Source: Nostocales cyanobacterium LEGE 11386
Lineage (GTDB): Bacteria; Cyanobacteriota; Cyanobacteriia; Cyanobacteriales; Nostocaceae
Assembly: GCA_015207155.1 (NCBI GenBank)
Contig: JADEXK010000020.1
Coordinates: 1-64,000 of the forward strand
Direction of reading: 5' to 3'
Length of the DNA stretch: 64,000 nucleotides
Below the pieces are notes generated by a model. The model searched no databases. It was not told the DNA's origin and worked only from the letters and a program-made list of their open reading frames with translations. Shown here piece after piece: positions 25,750-35,080 of the stretch. Within the stretch, counting starts at the first letter, position 1, and each line of letters starts with the position of its first letter. Position numbers and translations under genes: made by a program.

Positions 25750-26163
25750 TTAATCAATTACTTGCCTTCTCATTGACTTAATCTGTCCTCGCTTAGTTTT
25801 ATGATCAAGGCGTTTTTTTTGAGAACTGCGAGTTGGTTTGGTGGGTTGGCGTTTTCTCTTCAGTACGACTACGCTTTTAATTAGTTCTTGAAGTCGTTGC
25901 AAAGCCTCTTCCCGATTTTTTTCCTGGCTACGGTGTTCTTGAGCTTTGATGACAATGACTCCCTCCTGGGTAATGCGTCGGTCATTTAACTTCAACAGAT
26001 ACTCTTTATAGAAAGTCGGTAATGATGAAGCCTCAATGTCAAAACGTAAGTGGATGGCGGTAGCAACCTTGTTGACATTTTGACCGCCTGCTCCTTGAGA
26101 GCGAATCGCACTCATTTCGATTTCGTTATCAGGGATGATAATTGTACGAGAAATTTGCAGCAT
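25750..26163 (-). CDS. arfB: Alternative ribosome-rescue factor / peptidyl-tRNA hydrolase ArfB
   Basis: 137 residues, usual length for YaeJ/ArfB. The catalytic GGQ motif is in SAIRSQGAGGQNVNKVATAI (about 20-40). It is followed by HLRFDIEASSLP and RRITQEGVIVIKAQEHRSQE, the class I release-factor catalytic domain. The C-terminus is a highly basic tail (KRKRQPTKPTRSSQKKRLDH), which in this family enters the empty mRNA channel of stalled ribosomes. It hydrolyses peptidyl-tRNA on non-stop complexes. Monocistronic by appearance. Confidence 0.95.
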   Translation of the reverse strand: MLQISRTIIIPDNEIEMSAIRSQGAGGQNVNKVATAIHLRFDIEASSLPTFYKEYLLKLNDRRITQEGVIVIKAQEHRSQEKNREEALQRLQELIKSVVVLKRKRQPTKPTRSSQKKRLDHKTKRGQIKSMRRQVID

Positions 26164-26457
26164 AACTTATATATAACGTTATTAGTGCAATGGCGCGAGC
26201 GATATCAACAGAGTGCATTTTGCTAGAACAGGACTTACACAAAAATCACCAAAAGGCTTAATTTATCGAACCACAGAGACGCTGAGAACACGGAGGAATG
26301 AGAGTTTCAGAGAGTCGTTGCGTAAGTCCTATAGAATATCAGCGATCGCATCTTCAGTTTATGATTTGTGTTTTTCAAATTCTTCTGTAAATAATTCAAA
26401 GTTTGTAGTCAGGACTTTAGTCCTAATAAAAGATCTGAGAGCAATTACTTAAATAAA
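26164..26457. other. Intergenic region with degenerate repeats
   Basis: Holds a tract starting GAACCACAGAGACGCTGAGA of the Nostoc 'accacagagacacagag' family, bracketed by GGACTTACACAAAAATCACC and an inverted GCGTAAGTCC. A half-copy of the GAGGACT repeat (GTCAGGACTTTAGTCCT) lies near 26407. A 79-codon frame here is composed of these repeats and is not considered a gene. Confidence 0.6.
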
Positions 26458-27138
26458 TTATGTCGTTTGTTCTGGTTCCGTCGTTACCTTCTGCCCAATT
26501 TTTGGTTCAGTTCCCGCCAACAAACGCTCAATATTACTGCGGTGACGTAATATCACATATAATCCCCCAGCGATACCAAACAAAACATAGGGCAACGGTT
26601 GACGCAAAACTACCATCAAAATAGAAACAGCGATCGCACCTGCAATAGAACTCAAAGATACAATCCTGGATATAGCTACAACAATGGCAAACACACCTGC
26701 TGTGGCCAAACCCACCTGCCAACTCATAGCCAACAAAATCCCTAAACTAGTAGCGACGGATTTACCGCCAGTAAAGCCTAAAAAAATGGATTTACTATGG
26801 CCGAGGATGGCAGCTAACCCAGCTAATGTTACCATCCACGGTTGCCACAGTTTGACATCTACCGTGGGAGGGATAAAATTTTGATTAGAGGCAAAGGTGA
26901 ATAAATAATAAACTAGAGCGATCGCTAAGACACCCTTCAAGCAATCTACAACTAAAACAAAAGCTCCCGGCCCTTTACCTAAAGTTCTTAATACATTAGT
27001 TGCTCCCGTTGAACCTGAGCCAACTTCCCGAATATCAATACCCTTCAGCTGCTTCACAGCGATGTAGCCGGTGGGAAAGGAACCCAACAGGTAAGCTACA
27101 ACCAAAGTGACACTGCATAAAGTTAGCCAAATAGCCAT
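26458..27138 (-). CDS. plsY: Acyl-phosphate glycerol-3-phosphate acyltransferase PlsY
   Basis: 226 residues, five to six hydrophobic segments. PlsY signature motifs are present: LGSFPTGYIAVK, IREVGSGSTGATNVLRTLGK, VVDCLKGVLAIALVYY, LAAILGHSKSIFLGFTGGKS and VATSLGILLAMSW. The enzyme acylates sn-glycerol-3-phosphate from acyl-phosphate in the plasma membrane, the first step of phospholipid and glycolipid synthesis. The N-terminus begins directly with the first membrane helix. Stands alone between repeat-bearing gaps. Confidence 0.96.
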   Translation of the reverse strand: MAIWLTLCSVTLVVAYLLGSFPTGYIAVKQLKGIDIREVGSGSTGATNVLRTLGKGPGAFVLVVDCLKGVLAIALVYYLFTFASNQNFIPPTVDVKLWQPWMVTLAGLAAILGHSKSIFLGFTGGKSVATSLGILLAMSWQVGLATAGVFAIVVAISRIVSLSSIAGAIAVSILMVVLRQPLPYVLFGIAGGLYVILRHRSNIERLLAGTEPKIGQKVTTEPEQTT

Positions 27139-27186
27139 AAGTAATCGTGCAAAATAAATTATTGGTTGAGAGAGGAAACAGGTATA

Positions 27187-27217
27187 TGGGTGATAGGTGA
27201 TAGGTGATAGGTGACAG
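27187..27217. repeat. Short tandem repeat (GTGATAG units)
   Basis: About four copies of GTGATAG upstream of plsY. A related GTGACAG array is present near 30143-30173. The remaining bases to 27369 show no gene. Confidence 0.85.
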
Positions 27218-27369
27218 TATTGGAATACAGCGATTTCATGCGTGTGGAAAAATGACTAAATATTTATGCGTAGCTACTTAAACAATTAAAAATTAATCAT
27301 TGAAAACTCCCAGGAGTCAAAAGTCCAGAGATATAACTCTTGACTTTTGACTAAGTAACTCATGACTAG

Positions 27370-28641
27370 TTAGAAGTCATCATTATAATTTTTCACTGTT
27401 TTGGGGTCAGGAGCAAAGGCCAACCACAAAGGAAATTGCAACATTGCCAAACTGATTTGCTCTTCAGAATCATCAATGATAATTAAGGGCAATTGTTTAG
27501 CTTTCACCAATCGGTCGGCTTTCTGTGCCAAAGCTTCTGCTGTTTCAAATAATGCTACACCCCTGTCAGGGCCAAAATCTGGGCGACCAATTCCCAAGCA
27601 ATCTTGCAAACCGCGCCGCCATTCACCCAAACGTTCTGGTGTATTAGCTAAAACCAGAGTGCGGATGCGATCGCCATATAGTCTGTGTAGTATAGAAATC
27701 GCTGCTGAAGCAATCAGAATATTCTGCAAGCGGCTACCCATTGTCCGCAAAGCACCACGACCTCCTTGGCTAAAGAACCAATCTGATATGCGTTCAGCGT
27801 GGACTGGCTCAAAGGTGCGGCGCAGTTGCCATGGGGGACCGTAATAATCTGGTTTACTGCGGTATTGGTCAATCAAGCGGCGAATTTTCTTTGTAGTATC
27901 TTGAAACTGCTGCTGGGCAAATTGCGGTGTTCCTGGCTGGGGTGCATCAGGCTGCACCTCTTTAATAACTACAGGTGCTTCTCGTTCGACTACAGCCGGC
28001 ATCAATTGCAATTGCTCTGCTGCTGCTGCCAAATCCTGTAAACTACCCGTCAGATAATCTTTAAAACCCTGCACCCGAATTGCTAAATCTTGGGATGCTC
28101 CCGCAAAAGTTGTTCGCATTTCATTACGAATGCGTTCCTGACGGCGTTCTAGCTGTTCAACAGAAATTTGCAGTGCTTGTTTGCGCTGTTCTAGCTGCGC
28201 TAGTGACTCTTGCACAAGTCGTCCCAGTGAGCTTTGAGTTTCGCTTAGTTGTGCCTGAAGGGTTTTGTAAGACGCTTGCAGGTTGGCTATTTCTTCCTTA
28301 AGAGTTGTTTCAGTACGTTGTAACTCAGCTAATCGTTGCTCTGCTTGAGCAGATGCTGAATTATCTTGTGATTCTAATTCTACTTCTGACCCCAAAACGG
28401 GAGTTTCTGCTTCTAACTGCACTACCAATTCAGTAGTTGACTCTTCTGAATCTGCCACTTCTGAATTAGAGATAAGTGGCGCAAGATTTGCATCATCTGA
28501 TTGCGTGTCAATTGATGGAGTTTGCGCTGCTGGTTCCACGACTGACTCTACAGATGAATTTTCCACCGTAGGCTTTTGTTCTTGTATTTGCTCCAACCAT
28601 TCATCAATCTGTTCTGGGGTTTGAGATTCCTCGGGGTTCAT
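27370..28641 (-). CDS. DUF3086 cyanobacterial protein
   Basis: 423 residues from ATG 28641; an in-frame TTG at 28647 has better spacing to an AGGA site (9 against 15 bases), so the start may be two codons longer. Residues ~1-100 are acidic and low in complexity. A long coiled coil follows (about 100-200: LAELQRTETTLKEEIANLQA, QISVEQLERRQERIRNEMRT). The C-terminal half (about 240-420) is the conserved DUF3086 region (PWQLRRTFEPVHAERISDWF, RLQNILIASAAISILHRLYG, PLIIIDDSEEQISLAMLQFP). Function unknown; conserved across cyanobacteria. It precedes the DUF3119 gene region on the same strand. Confidence 0.88.
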   Translation of the reverse strand: MNPEESQTPEQIDEWLEQIQEQKPTVENSSVESVVEPAAQTPSIDTQSDDANLAPLISNSEVADSEESTTELVVQLEAETPVLGSEVELESQDNSASAQAEQRLAELQRTETTLKEEIANLQASYKTLQAQLSETQSSLGRLVQESLAQLEQRKQALQISVEQLERRQERIRNEMRTTFAGASQDLAIRVQGFKDYLTGSLQDLAAAAEQLQLMPAVVEREAPVVIKEVQPDAPQPGTPQFAQQQFQDTTKKIRRLIDQYRSKPDYYGPPWQLRRTFEPVHAERISDWFFSQGGRGALRTMGSRLQNILIASAAISILHRLYGDRIRTLVLANTPERLGEWRRGLQDCLGIGRPDFGPDRGVALFETAEALAQKADRLVKAKQLPLIIIDDSEEQISLAMLQFPLWLAFAPDPKTVKNYNDDF

Positions 28642-28716
28642 AAACAATAATGCAATTCCTATGATGCGAATAAATAGCTTTCAGAAATATAGTCTAGATT
28701 CAAAACCACTCAGCAC

Positions 28717-29103
28717 TCATATACGTGGACAATGTTGTTCTAGGCAAGATTTTAGGGTATTAGGGTCAAACAAAATCGGTAAAAAGTGAATGCTGTTGAT
28801 TTCTTTAAAATAAAACAGGATAGGAATTCCATTCCAAAAGATCCGCCAGTTTTGCCATTCTTGGTAGGGAAAGCGCCGCAGTAATTTTTCGCCTCTGTAA
28901 ATATCTAAGTCTGTGGCAGTAAATCGCAAACGTAACGTTACAGTTTGAAACAAAAGAAATAAACCCAAAAAAGCAATTACCGCTCCTACCCAAGGTTGCA
29001 CAACAAGTAGTGGAATAGCAGCAATCACCAACACTATAGGGATATTGTAGCTAGGCTTGAGTTCCACAGTTGATGTAGAATTCGGTGCAAATGAACTAGT
29101 CAC
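28717..29103 (-). CDS. DUF3119 membrane protein
   Basis: 128 residues with two adjacent membrane helices (about 22-58: IPIVLVIAAIPLLVVQPWVG, AVIAFLGLFLLFQ). A PH-like soluble part follows (FTATDLDIYRGEKLLRRFPY, WRIFWNGIPILFYFKEINSI). It matches the cyanobacterial and plastid DUF3119 family. Same strand as, and 75 bases upstream of, the DUF3086 gene, so probably cotranscribed with it. Function unknown. Confidence 0.87.
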   Translation of the reverse strand: MTSSFAPNSTSTVELKPSYNIPIVLVIAAIPLLVVQPWVGAVIAFLGLFLLFQTVTLRLRFTATDLDIYRGEKLLRRFPYQEWQNWRIFWNGIPILFYFKEINSIHFLPILFDPNTLKSCLEQHCPRI

Positions 29104-29159
29104 AGTTTCAAATCCTGCCTTGTTAGTAGAACATCTCTCTTATTTTAAGAGTTAGGGGT

Positions 29160-29271
29160 TAGTCATTGGTTATTAGTTGCTCCCCCACTCCCCACTCAGG
29201 AAGGAAGCACTCCCCTTCGACTTCGCTCAGGGCAAGCGCACTCAGCACTCAGCACTCAGCACTCAGCACTC
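29160..29271. repeat. TCAGCAC heptamer array with embedded CTTCGCTCAGGGCAAG module
   Basis: GCACTCCCCTTCGACTTCG and CTCAGGGCAAGCGCA are followed by four to five CTCAGCA units directly behind the MlaE-type permease gene. The same module is found near 37628-37667 and, inverted, near 50127-50163. Confidence 0.9.
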
Positions 29272-30069
29272 TTAAAACCCTTGCAGCAATGCACTACCAG
29301 TTCCCTGAAACATTAACCATGAAAGAAAGAAATTGCTAGTAAATATAATCAGCAAGGAAGTAACAACAGCAGTTGTGGTTGATTGTCCTACGCCTTTAGC
29401 TCCTCCCGATGTCGTTAAACCCCAACTGCAACCAATGACGGCAATTAATAAGCCAAAGCAACCGGCCTTGATGAGGGCGCTACAAATATCCCAGATGCCA
29501 AGCAGGTTACGGGCTGAGTCTAGGAATACTGTATCGGCAATACCATATATATTCGTGGCAATGAACAATCCTCCCAAAATCCCCGTTAACAAAGACAGAA
29601 GGGTTAAAATGGGCAGCATTAAGCAGCAAGCAAGCAGACGGGGGATAACCAGGTAATCAATGGGGTCGGTTTTTAAGATAAATAAAGCATCGATTTGTTC
29701 AGTGACCCGCATGGTACCTATTTCTGCTGCAAAGGCAGAACCAACCCTTCCCGCCAAAACCACTGCGGTCAGTACAGGCGATAGTTCACGTGTCAATGCT
29801 ACCGCCAGCACTCCGCCGACCAGATTTCCCGCGCCAAAGTTGATAAACTCCCGCGCCACCTGAATGGTAAACACTGCACCAACAAACACAGCCGTCAATA
29901 AGGCAATAAACAAGGAATCCGGCCCAACGGCTGCCATTTGCTCTAAGGTATTGCGCCAATTTATTTTCCCCCTCAGCAGGTGAACTATTACTTGTCCACC
30001 CAGGAAAATCGCCGCCAGCAGTCGCTGACTCCACGCTCCTAAACTGGATTTAGATGTAGTCTCACTCAA
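29272..30069 (-). CDS. MlaE-family ABC transporter permease
   Basis: About 265 residues from a TTG at 30069 (SETTSKSSLGAWSQRLL...). The frame extends to a GTG at 30150, but that start lies in a GTGACAG tandem repeat and adds atypical residues. It has the MlaE pattern: LLAAIFLGGQVIVHLL, DSLFIALLTAVFVGAVFTIQ, ALTRELSPVLTAVVLAGRVG, SAFAAEIGTMRVTEQIDALF and LVIPRLLACCLMLPILTLLS. Five to six membrane helices. It is the permease of a phospholipid-transport ABC system (Mla in Proteobacteria, TGD1 in plastids) in the plasma membrane. Its ATPase and MCE partners are not in the window. Confidence 0.9.
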   Translation of the reverse strand: MSETTSKSSLGAWSQRLLAAIFLGGQVIVHLLRGKINWRNTLEQMAAVGPDSLFIALLTAVFVGAVFTIQVAREFINFGAGNLVGGVLAVALTRELSPVLTAVVLAGRVGSAFAAEIGTMRVTEQIDALFILKTDPIDYLVIPRLLACCLMLPILTLLSLLTGILGGLFIATNIYGIADTVFLDSARNLLGIWDICSALIKAGCFGLLIAVIGCSWGLTTSGGAKGVGQSTTTAVVTSLLIIFTSNFFLSWLMFQGTGSALLQGF

Positions 30070-30485
30070 TGTTTTGTAGCTAACTCGGTAACTGCATATA
30101 AGAATAGCGGATGTTGTGAGGGAATGGGGAGCGGGCAAGATGCCTGTCACCTGTCACCTGTCACCTATCACCTGCTTCCCTACTCCTCATTTTTGGTGAA
30201 AGATTAACTTAAATTAAAGCTAATCTCAGAAAGTCAAGCTGCGATTAAACGTGCTGTGTAGCAGCGTTACAAAAGTACATTGACTTAAAGCCTGATTTTG
30301 CAATGGTTTTAGACATTTTTTGACTTCTTCATGCTCGAAGCATCTGGTGTGACAGATAGTGGTTTATTTTAATTAAAACTTAAGATTTTTGACATATCGT
30401 CTGCTGCGGAGCGATCGCACGTATTGTAGAAGATGACATAAAGCTTTTTAGCTATTGCTCACTTTATTCACGGAGCCTGTCATAA
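30070..30485. other. Divergent intergenic region
   Basis: Contains a GTGACAG/GTGATAG tandem array (about 30140-30173) and a HIP1 site near 30411. Otherwise AT-rich. It should hold the promoters of the MlaE-type permease and of the small membrane protein gene. I see no gene. Confidence 0.5.
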
Positions 30486-30782
30486 ATGACTGTTTTTACC
30501 AACTTTCTCCGTTCCCTACTGCTCACAATGTTTTTTAGTTTTGCCGCTCCGATGTTTTTAGTCGGTGGCACATTATTCCTTTTACCCCTCATCGGTCATG
30601 TCCCGTCTTTACAAGAGGCGACAGAGGCCAGCGCTACCCGGATAATGCACTTTCTCGCCATCTTTGGGAGCGGTACTCCCCTGCGTGGACTCGTAATCAT
30701 TAGTTTGACTTGTAGTTTCGTCGGGGCGCTGTTTGATACTTATGCTTATTACCGTTGTCAAATTTTACGCATAGACTCTTAA
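30486..30782 (+). CDS. Small conserved membrane protein of unknown function
   Basis: 98 residues. A hydrophobic N-terminal helix (about 10-38: LLLTMFFSFAAPMFLVGGTL, FLLPLIG) and a C-terminal one (about 66-87: LRGLVIISLTCSFVGALFDT) flank a short polar loop. It ends in YAYYRCQILRIDS. The ATG at 30486 follows an AT-rich leader with GGAG about 12 bases upstream. Composition resembles neighbouring genes. I do not recognise a named family; it looks like a conserved cyanobacterial hypothetical protein. Confidence 0.7.
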   Translation: MTVFTNFLRSLLLTMFFSFAAPMFLVGGTLFLLPLIGHVPSLQEATEASATRIMHFLAIFGSGTPLRGLVIISLTCSFVGALFDTYAYYRCQILRIDS

Positions 30783-31221
30783 GCGGCTAGAACAGATTTC
30801 TAAATGTTCTCAAACTGATGACGAGCCAAAACTCTGACTATCCTGAATCTAGATCGGGATGAGAATTGCTGAATTTATATAAAATTTAAATTGTTTTAAT
30901 CAAAATTAACTAAATAGCCATTAAGTGGCAAAGGCTTACAGGCTGTGCTAAGAAAGCATGGTTGAATGGGCATGTGAATTTGTAATTTAAGGTCTATGGA
31001 GGAAATGCCTTTGCCATTAAGCTACAAATTTTGCATATTTTTAGCTTTGTAAAGACTATATTGTCATGAGTATAACAAATAAATATCCATCCAAAACCTA
31101 AAAAATTAATTAAGATTTTTGAGAGTACAACGCCTGCTAATTTTGATAAACACAGCAAAGTAGGACGTTTGAACGCTGGACATTTTATATTGAATTTATT
31201 ACAGAGGTTTTTGAACTGCTC
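30783..31221. other. AT-rich intergenic region with a loose inverted repeat
   Basis: 439 bases without a supported gene. TTAAGTGGCAAAGGC (30921-30935) is complementary, with one mismatch, to GCCTTTGCCATTAA (31007-31020), leaving a ~70-base loop. It could be a folded RNA or the ends of a small decayed element. The promoter for sppA should be near the right end. Confidence 0.45.
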
Positions 31222-32043
31222 ATGGTCTGGCCTTTTAAGTCTAAGTTTCGTAAACAAATTGCCCGGATTGAAATTACTGGTGCGATCGCTAGTGCTACTC
31301 GCAAACGGGTATTAGAAGCCCTAAAAACCGTAGAAGAGAAAAAGTTTCCCGCTTTACTCCTACGCATCGATAGTCCTGGGGGTACAGTTGGAGATTCTCA
31401 AGAAATTTACAGCGCCCTGAAGAGCTTACGCAAAAAAATCAAAATCGTCGCCAGCTTTGGCAATATTTCGGCTTCTGGCGGTGTCTACATTGGTATGGGA
31501 GCCGAGCACATCATTGCTAACCCTGGTACAATCACCGGGAGCATTGGCGTAATTTTGCGCGGAAATAACTTAGAGCGTTTGCTAGAAAAAATCGGTGTTT
31601 CTTTCAAAGTGATTAAGTCTGGCCCTTACAAAGACATTTTGGCATTTGACCGGGAACTGACTGAACCAGAAAAAAGCATCCTGCAAGAGTTGATTGATAT
31701 CAGTTATCAGCAGTTTGTCCAAACAATAGCCGAAGCGCGTTCTTTAGAAGTAGAAACTGTCAAAAGTTTCGCTGATGGTCGGATTTTTACCGGACAGCAA
31801 GCCCGAGAATTGGGTGTTGTAGACCGCCTGGGAACCGAAGAAGATGCACGTTGCTGGACAGCAGAATTGGTTGGTCTTGATCCTGATAAAACACCTTGCT
31901 ATACCCTAGAAGAACGAAAACCTTTATTGAGTCGCGTTCTCCCCGGAAGTCGTCAGGTTTCATCAGGGTTAGGAGCGGGAATTGATTGGCTCGAATTTGA
32001 AATGTCTACCAGTGGTCTGCCATTGTGGTTATATCGACCGTAG
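31222..32043 (+). CDS. sppA: Signal peptide peptidase SppA (S49 family)
   Basis: 273 residues, the short one-domain bacterial type. The Ser/Lys dyad is visible: the nucleophile in NISASGGVYIGMG (about Ser85) and the general base in IKSGPYKDIL (about Lys137). RIDSPGGTVGDSQEIYSAL is the other conserved block. There is no clear N-terminal membrane helix, so it may be a soluble or peripherally bound form. It degrades cleaved signal peptides or membrane-protein fragments. In cyanobacteria SppA-type proteins are also linked to phycobilisome turnover under light stress. The chorismate mutase gene lies 129 bases downstream. Confidence 0.93.
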   Translation: MVWPFKSKFRKQIARIEITGAIASATRKRVLEALKTVEEKKFPALLLRIDSPGGTVGDSQEIYSALKSLRKKIKIVASFGNISASGGVYIGMGAEHIIANPGTITGSIGVILRGNNLERLLEKIGVSFKVIKSGPYKDILAFDRELTEPEKSILQELIDISYQQFVQTIAEARSLEVETVKSFADGRIFTGQQARELGVVDRLGTEEDARCWTAELVGLDPDKTPCYTLEERKPLLSRVLPGSRQVSSGLGAGIDWLEFEMSTSGLPLWLYRP

Positions 32044-32172
32044 ATGTTTAGATAGTCAGAGGTCGATTATCTATCGTTAATGACCTTTCGGGTTCGTCAG
32101 TTGCTCATGGGGGAAACCCCCAAGACCGCACTGACTCACCAATGACTAATGCTTATTAAGGAGGATTTTGGC

Positions 32173-32586
32173 GTGGAGTGGCAAATGCGGGCTATTCGCG
32201 GAGCAACAACCGTTTCGGAAAATACTATTGCAGCGATTCGAGAAGCGGTGACGGAACTGCTAGATGAACTGGAACAACGGAATCAACTGCAACCAGAGGA
32301 TATAATTAGTGTTACTTTTTCGGTGACACGCGATTTAGATGCTATTTTTCCGGCAGCGATCGCTAGAGAACGTCCTTGTTGGGATAATGTGGCCATGTTG
32401 GATGTTCAGCAAATGCACGTGGAAGGTAGCTTACAACGTTGCGTCCGGTTCCTCATCCACGCCTACCTCCCAGTTTCTACCCCAATTCATCATATTTATT
32501 TGCGTCAAGCTGCTAACTTACGTCCAGACTGGTGTATCTCGCAACCACTACAAGCATCACAGCCAGCAATTAAGTCAAAAGTTTAA
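32173..32586 (+). CDS. aroH: Chorismate mutase, AroH class
   Basis: 137 residues from a GTG at 32173, with AAGGAGG 8 bases before it; the upstream in-frame ATG at 32149 would place that site inside the gene. The AroH fold is shown by MRAIRGATTVSENTIAAIRE, ISVTFSVTRDLDAIFPAAIA, RPCWDNVAMLDVQQMHVEGS and RCVRFLIHAY. It converts chorismate to prephenate in Phe/Tyr synthesis in the cytosol. The length and lack of other domains are usual for this class. The C-terminus is slightly extended beyond HIYLRQAANLRPD. Confidence 0.95.
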   Translation: MEWQMRAIRGATTVSENTIAAIREAVTELLDELEQRNQLQPEDIISVTFSVTRDLDAIFPAAIARERPCWDNVAMLDVQQMHVEGSLQRCVRFLIHAYLPVSTPIHHIYLRQAANLRPDWCISQPLQASQPAIKSKV

Positions 32587-32614
32587 AATACCTTCCTTCT
32601 TTGTGTCTTAGTGC

Positions 32615-32635
32615 CTTTGTGGTAAAACCACAAAG
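32615..32635. terminator. Perfect hairpin between convergent aroH and htrA-type genes
   Basis: CTTTGTGGT (32615-32623), loop AAA, ACCACAAAG (32627-32635). It extends weakly into GTGTCTT/AAGACAC-like flanks. No U-tract follows on either strand, so termination would be non-canonical. The sequence is a member of the 'ctttgtggt' dispersed repeat family also seen at 40517-40546. It lies 24 bases before the end of the protease gene. Confidence 0.5.
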
Positions 32636-32658
32636 ACACCAAGTAGCATACATTACGT

Positions 32659-33870
32659 TTACAAAGAAGCATTTTGTAACTCAGCTGTGCGGACTGAAAG
32701 CAGCTGTATCTGATTACCTCGTTGCACTTTCATTTGCAGCACCTGACCAAGGCGACTATTTTCTACCAGGTTCTGTAACTGATCTGCACTAGTAATTGCT
32801 TGTCCATCAATTTGGACAATGACATCACCACGCCGAACACCAGCAGCCGCCGCCGGAGAATTGGGAACAACTCGCATTACCAAAACTCCATTAATTTCTG
32901 GGATTTGAATGGGAGAATTGGGGTCAGTATTATTCTGCTTTGCTAGCTGAGGTGTTAAAGTTACCATTTGCACACCTAAATAAGGGTGTACAACTTTGCC
33001 ATCACGTTGCAGTTGAGCTGCGATCGCTTTAGCTTTATCAATAGGAATAGCAAAGCCAATACCCATGGCGTCGGGACGAATGGCTGTGTTAATCCCAATT
33101 ACTTCACCACGTTCATTCAATAGTGGCCCCCCAGAGTTCCCAGGGTTAATAGCCGCGTCGGTTTGAATGAAATCTAAGCGTTTGTCAGCAATCCCGACTT
33201 GGGCGCTAGAACGTTTGAGGGTACTGACAATTCCCAAAGTTACTGTATTATCAAATCCTAAGGGATTACCCACTGCGATCGCCCAGTCTCCTACCTGGAC
33301 ATTACCAGAAGAACCCAAGGGCGCAACAGGTAAATCGTTACCAGCGTTAATCTTGACAACCGCCAAGTCTGTTACTTCATCAATGCCTTGAACTTTTCCT
33401 TCGTAGGTGCGGCCATCTTTGAGGCGGACTGTCACTTTATCAGCTTTATCGACTACATGGGCATTGGTGAGAACCAAACCACTCTTGTCGAGAATGAAAC
33501 CAGAACCTAAACCACGCAATTGTTCAGGCGGTAACTGTTGGGGGAAACCGTCACCAAAAAACCGCCGGAAAAATGGATCTTCCAGAAATGGGTCCATACG
33601 ACGAGTAATGGTGCGTTCAGTATCAATACGTACTACTGCTTTTCCGACACGATTCACTGCTGCTGTGACAAAGCTAGTACTACCTATAGCAGTATTTGCC
33701 GGTGATGGCTTCTGAGCTATCACCTCTGGTACATTCGCAGACTGGGGTGCAGGTTCCGCTTGAGAGGGCAACACCCGCAGCGTGCTAACAGTTAGCGCAA
33801 CGCCCAGAATCATTGCTAACACATAGGAGCTAAGTTTACGTATAGAACCACGTAGCTGGAGAAATTGCAT
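32659..33870 (-). CDS. HtrA/Deg-type serine protease (HhoA/HhoB/HtrA group)
   Basis: 403 residues from ATG 33870; a GTG two codons earlier is in frame. A signal anchor (about 14-36, [20 protein letters not shown]) leads to the periplasm or thylakoid lumen. The trypsin-like domain shows the triad His138 ([12 protein letters not shown]), Asp168 (VTDLAVVKI) and Ser246 ([10 protein letters not shown]). One C-terminal PDZ domain follows ([35 protein letters not shown]). Cyanobacterial homologues degrade damaged proteins in the cell envelope and lumen under light and heat stress. Which of the three cyanobacterial Deg paralogues this is cannot be settled here. Confidence 0.94.
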   Translation of the reverse strand: MQFLQLRGSIRKLSSYVLAMILGVALTVSTLRVLPSQAEPAPQSANVPEVIAQKPSPANTAIGSTSFVTAAVNRVGKAVVRIDTERTITRRMDPFLEDPFFRRFFGDGFPQQLPPEQLRGLGSGFILDKSGLVLTNAHVVDKADKVTVRLKDGRTYEGKVQGIDEVTDLAVVKINAGNDLPVAPLGSSGNVQVGDWAIAVGNPLGFDNTVTLGIVSTLKRSSAQVGIADKRLDFIQTDAAINPGNSGGPLLNERGEVIGINTAIRPDAMGIGFAIPIDKAKAIAAQLQRDGKVVHPYLGVQMVTLTPQLAKQNNTDPNSPIQIPEINGVLVMRVVPNSPAAAAGVRRGDVIVQIDGQAITSADQLQNLVENSRLGQVLQMKVQRGNQIQLLSVRTAELQNASL

Positions 33871-34127
33871 AATCACAACCTAATCTAGAAGCTTAATTGT
33901 TGCTTAGTCGTGAAAAATCTGTATCACGTATTTTTACAGAATTGATGCTCATCCCGGATGTTGGCTTTTGCACTTGATTTCAGGTTTTGCTTTTTCCCCA
34001 GGGTCAAATTGGGGACTGGTGTGAGCTATCTGTAATTAAAATTAATTGAATAATTAACACAATAGCTATTATGGAGATTCGCCCTTTTAAGGTTCGGGTT
34101 TTACCCAATTAATCCTATTTAGAATTG

Positions 34128-34198
34128 GTATGGCCGTAGTCACATAGGTGAGGACAGTATTGAATCAACTAGGTTTATACTCAGCACTTTGCCATAAC
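34128..34198 (-). repeat. Dispersed intergenic repeat, copy B
   Basis: Reverse complement of the block at 4246-4352: GTTATGGCAAAGTGCTGAGT, then ATACTGTCCTCACCTATGTG and ACTACGG, but with a single heptamer. It directly abuts the stop of the glycosidase pseudogene. The rest of the 33871-34199 gap is AT-rich with no gene. Confidence 0.75.
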
Positions 34199-34199
34199 T

Positions 34200-35080
34200 C
34201 TAGTTTTCCTGAACCAGTAAAACTGACTTTACGGGCCGCTTGACAAAATTCCCCTCCGAATTAACCTTCCCATAAAAGGTTTGACCATTGTAATACATTG
34301 AAGACGAACTCCCTCCATCGAGGTTCATGGCTTTTTGAGCGCCAAGGGTTTTCATGAAATCTGCCAGTGCTGGTAAGGACATGCCAGAAGCAGAAGCCGA
34401 GGGTTTTTGAGCTACCATTACCAAAATAATGTCGCCATCATCGGTAATGCCTAGGGCTGTTCTGGCGTTGGGTTGTTTGCTACCAAGCGCATCTCGTCCT
34501 TGGGAATGATCCACAAAACCTTCTTGTACTGAGGTAAGTGCTGGTAATAAGCCCGGTCCAGCACCTATGGCATCGACTAACTGACAACCTGCTGGTGATG
34601 ACTTTTTGTGTAGAGTAATATCGTAGCGGAGCGTTTGCCCACATAGGTAGCGACGGAATTCTGTACGATTGAAAATTTGACTGAGGTAAGGCTTTAAGGT
34701 GGGATTGTTCACTAGGCGATCGTTTGCTTGAGGATCGGCTGCTATTTGTCCAGAAAGCACAACATAGGATGTAGATTTTTGATTTGCTGGGTCAAAAATC
34801 CCGCATTTAAAATGGCGATCGCTCGATGATTCTGAGCAAATTCTTCGACTGTGTTGACCTTTTTTGACAACGCCGGCGTGATCAAAAAGCGGCTATTAGC
34901 TGGAATCCATAGGACATGAACTATGCTTTGGGGTAAGGTACGCTGCTCATAGCGAATAGTTTTTTGTGGTAATGGTGTAGCGTTTGTCACAAACGAAGAT
35001 ATTGTTGGTGCAGAGGAACGTAAACTAAACGACATTCCCAAACTAATTATTGTTATACTTAGTAACAGAATTTTTCTCAC
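34200..35080 (-). pseudogene. Phosphodiester glycosidase (NAGPA/DUF2233-like), frameshifted
   Basis: Two frames on the minus strand form one protein. The first (35080 to about 34742) has a signal peptide (MRKILLLSITIISLGMSFSL) and runs through NTVEEFAQNHRAIAILNAGF. The second continues as FDPANQKSTSYVVLSGQIAA...ARTALGITDDGDIILVMVAQ...FMKTLGAQKAMNLDGGSSSS and VKSVLLVQEN, the NAGPA-type core. They join at a run of five A's on the plus strand (34794-34798; T's in the coding strand); one more base there restores the family motif NAGFFDP. It is either a recent inactivating frameshift, a sequencing error or a slippage site. Intact, it would be a ~290-residue exported protein. Confidence 0.85.

Noticed and set aside
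26213..26452. 79-codon plus-strand frame
   Set aside because: Made of the dispersed 'accacagagacgctgag' repeat; no ribosome binding site.
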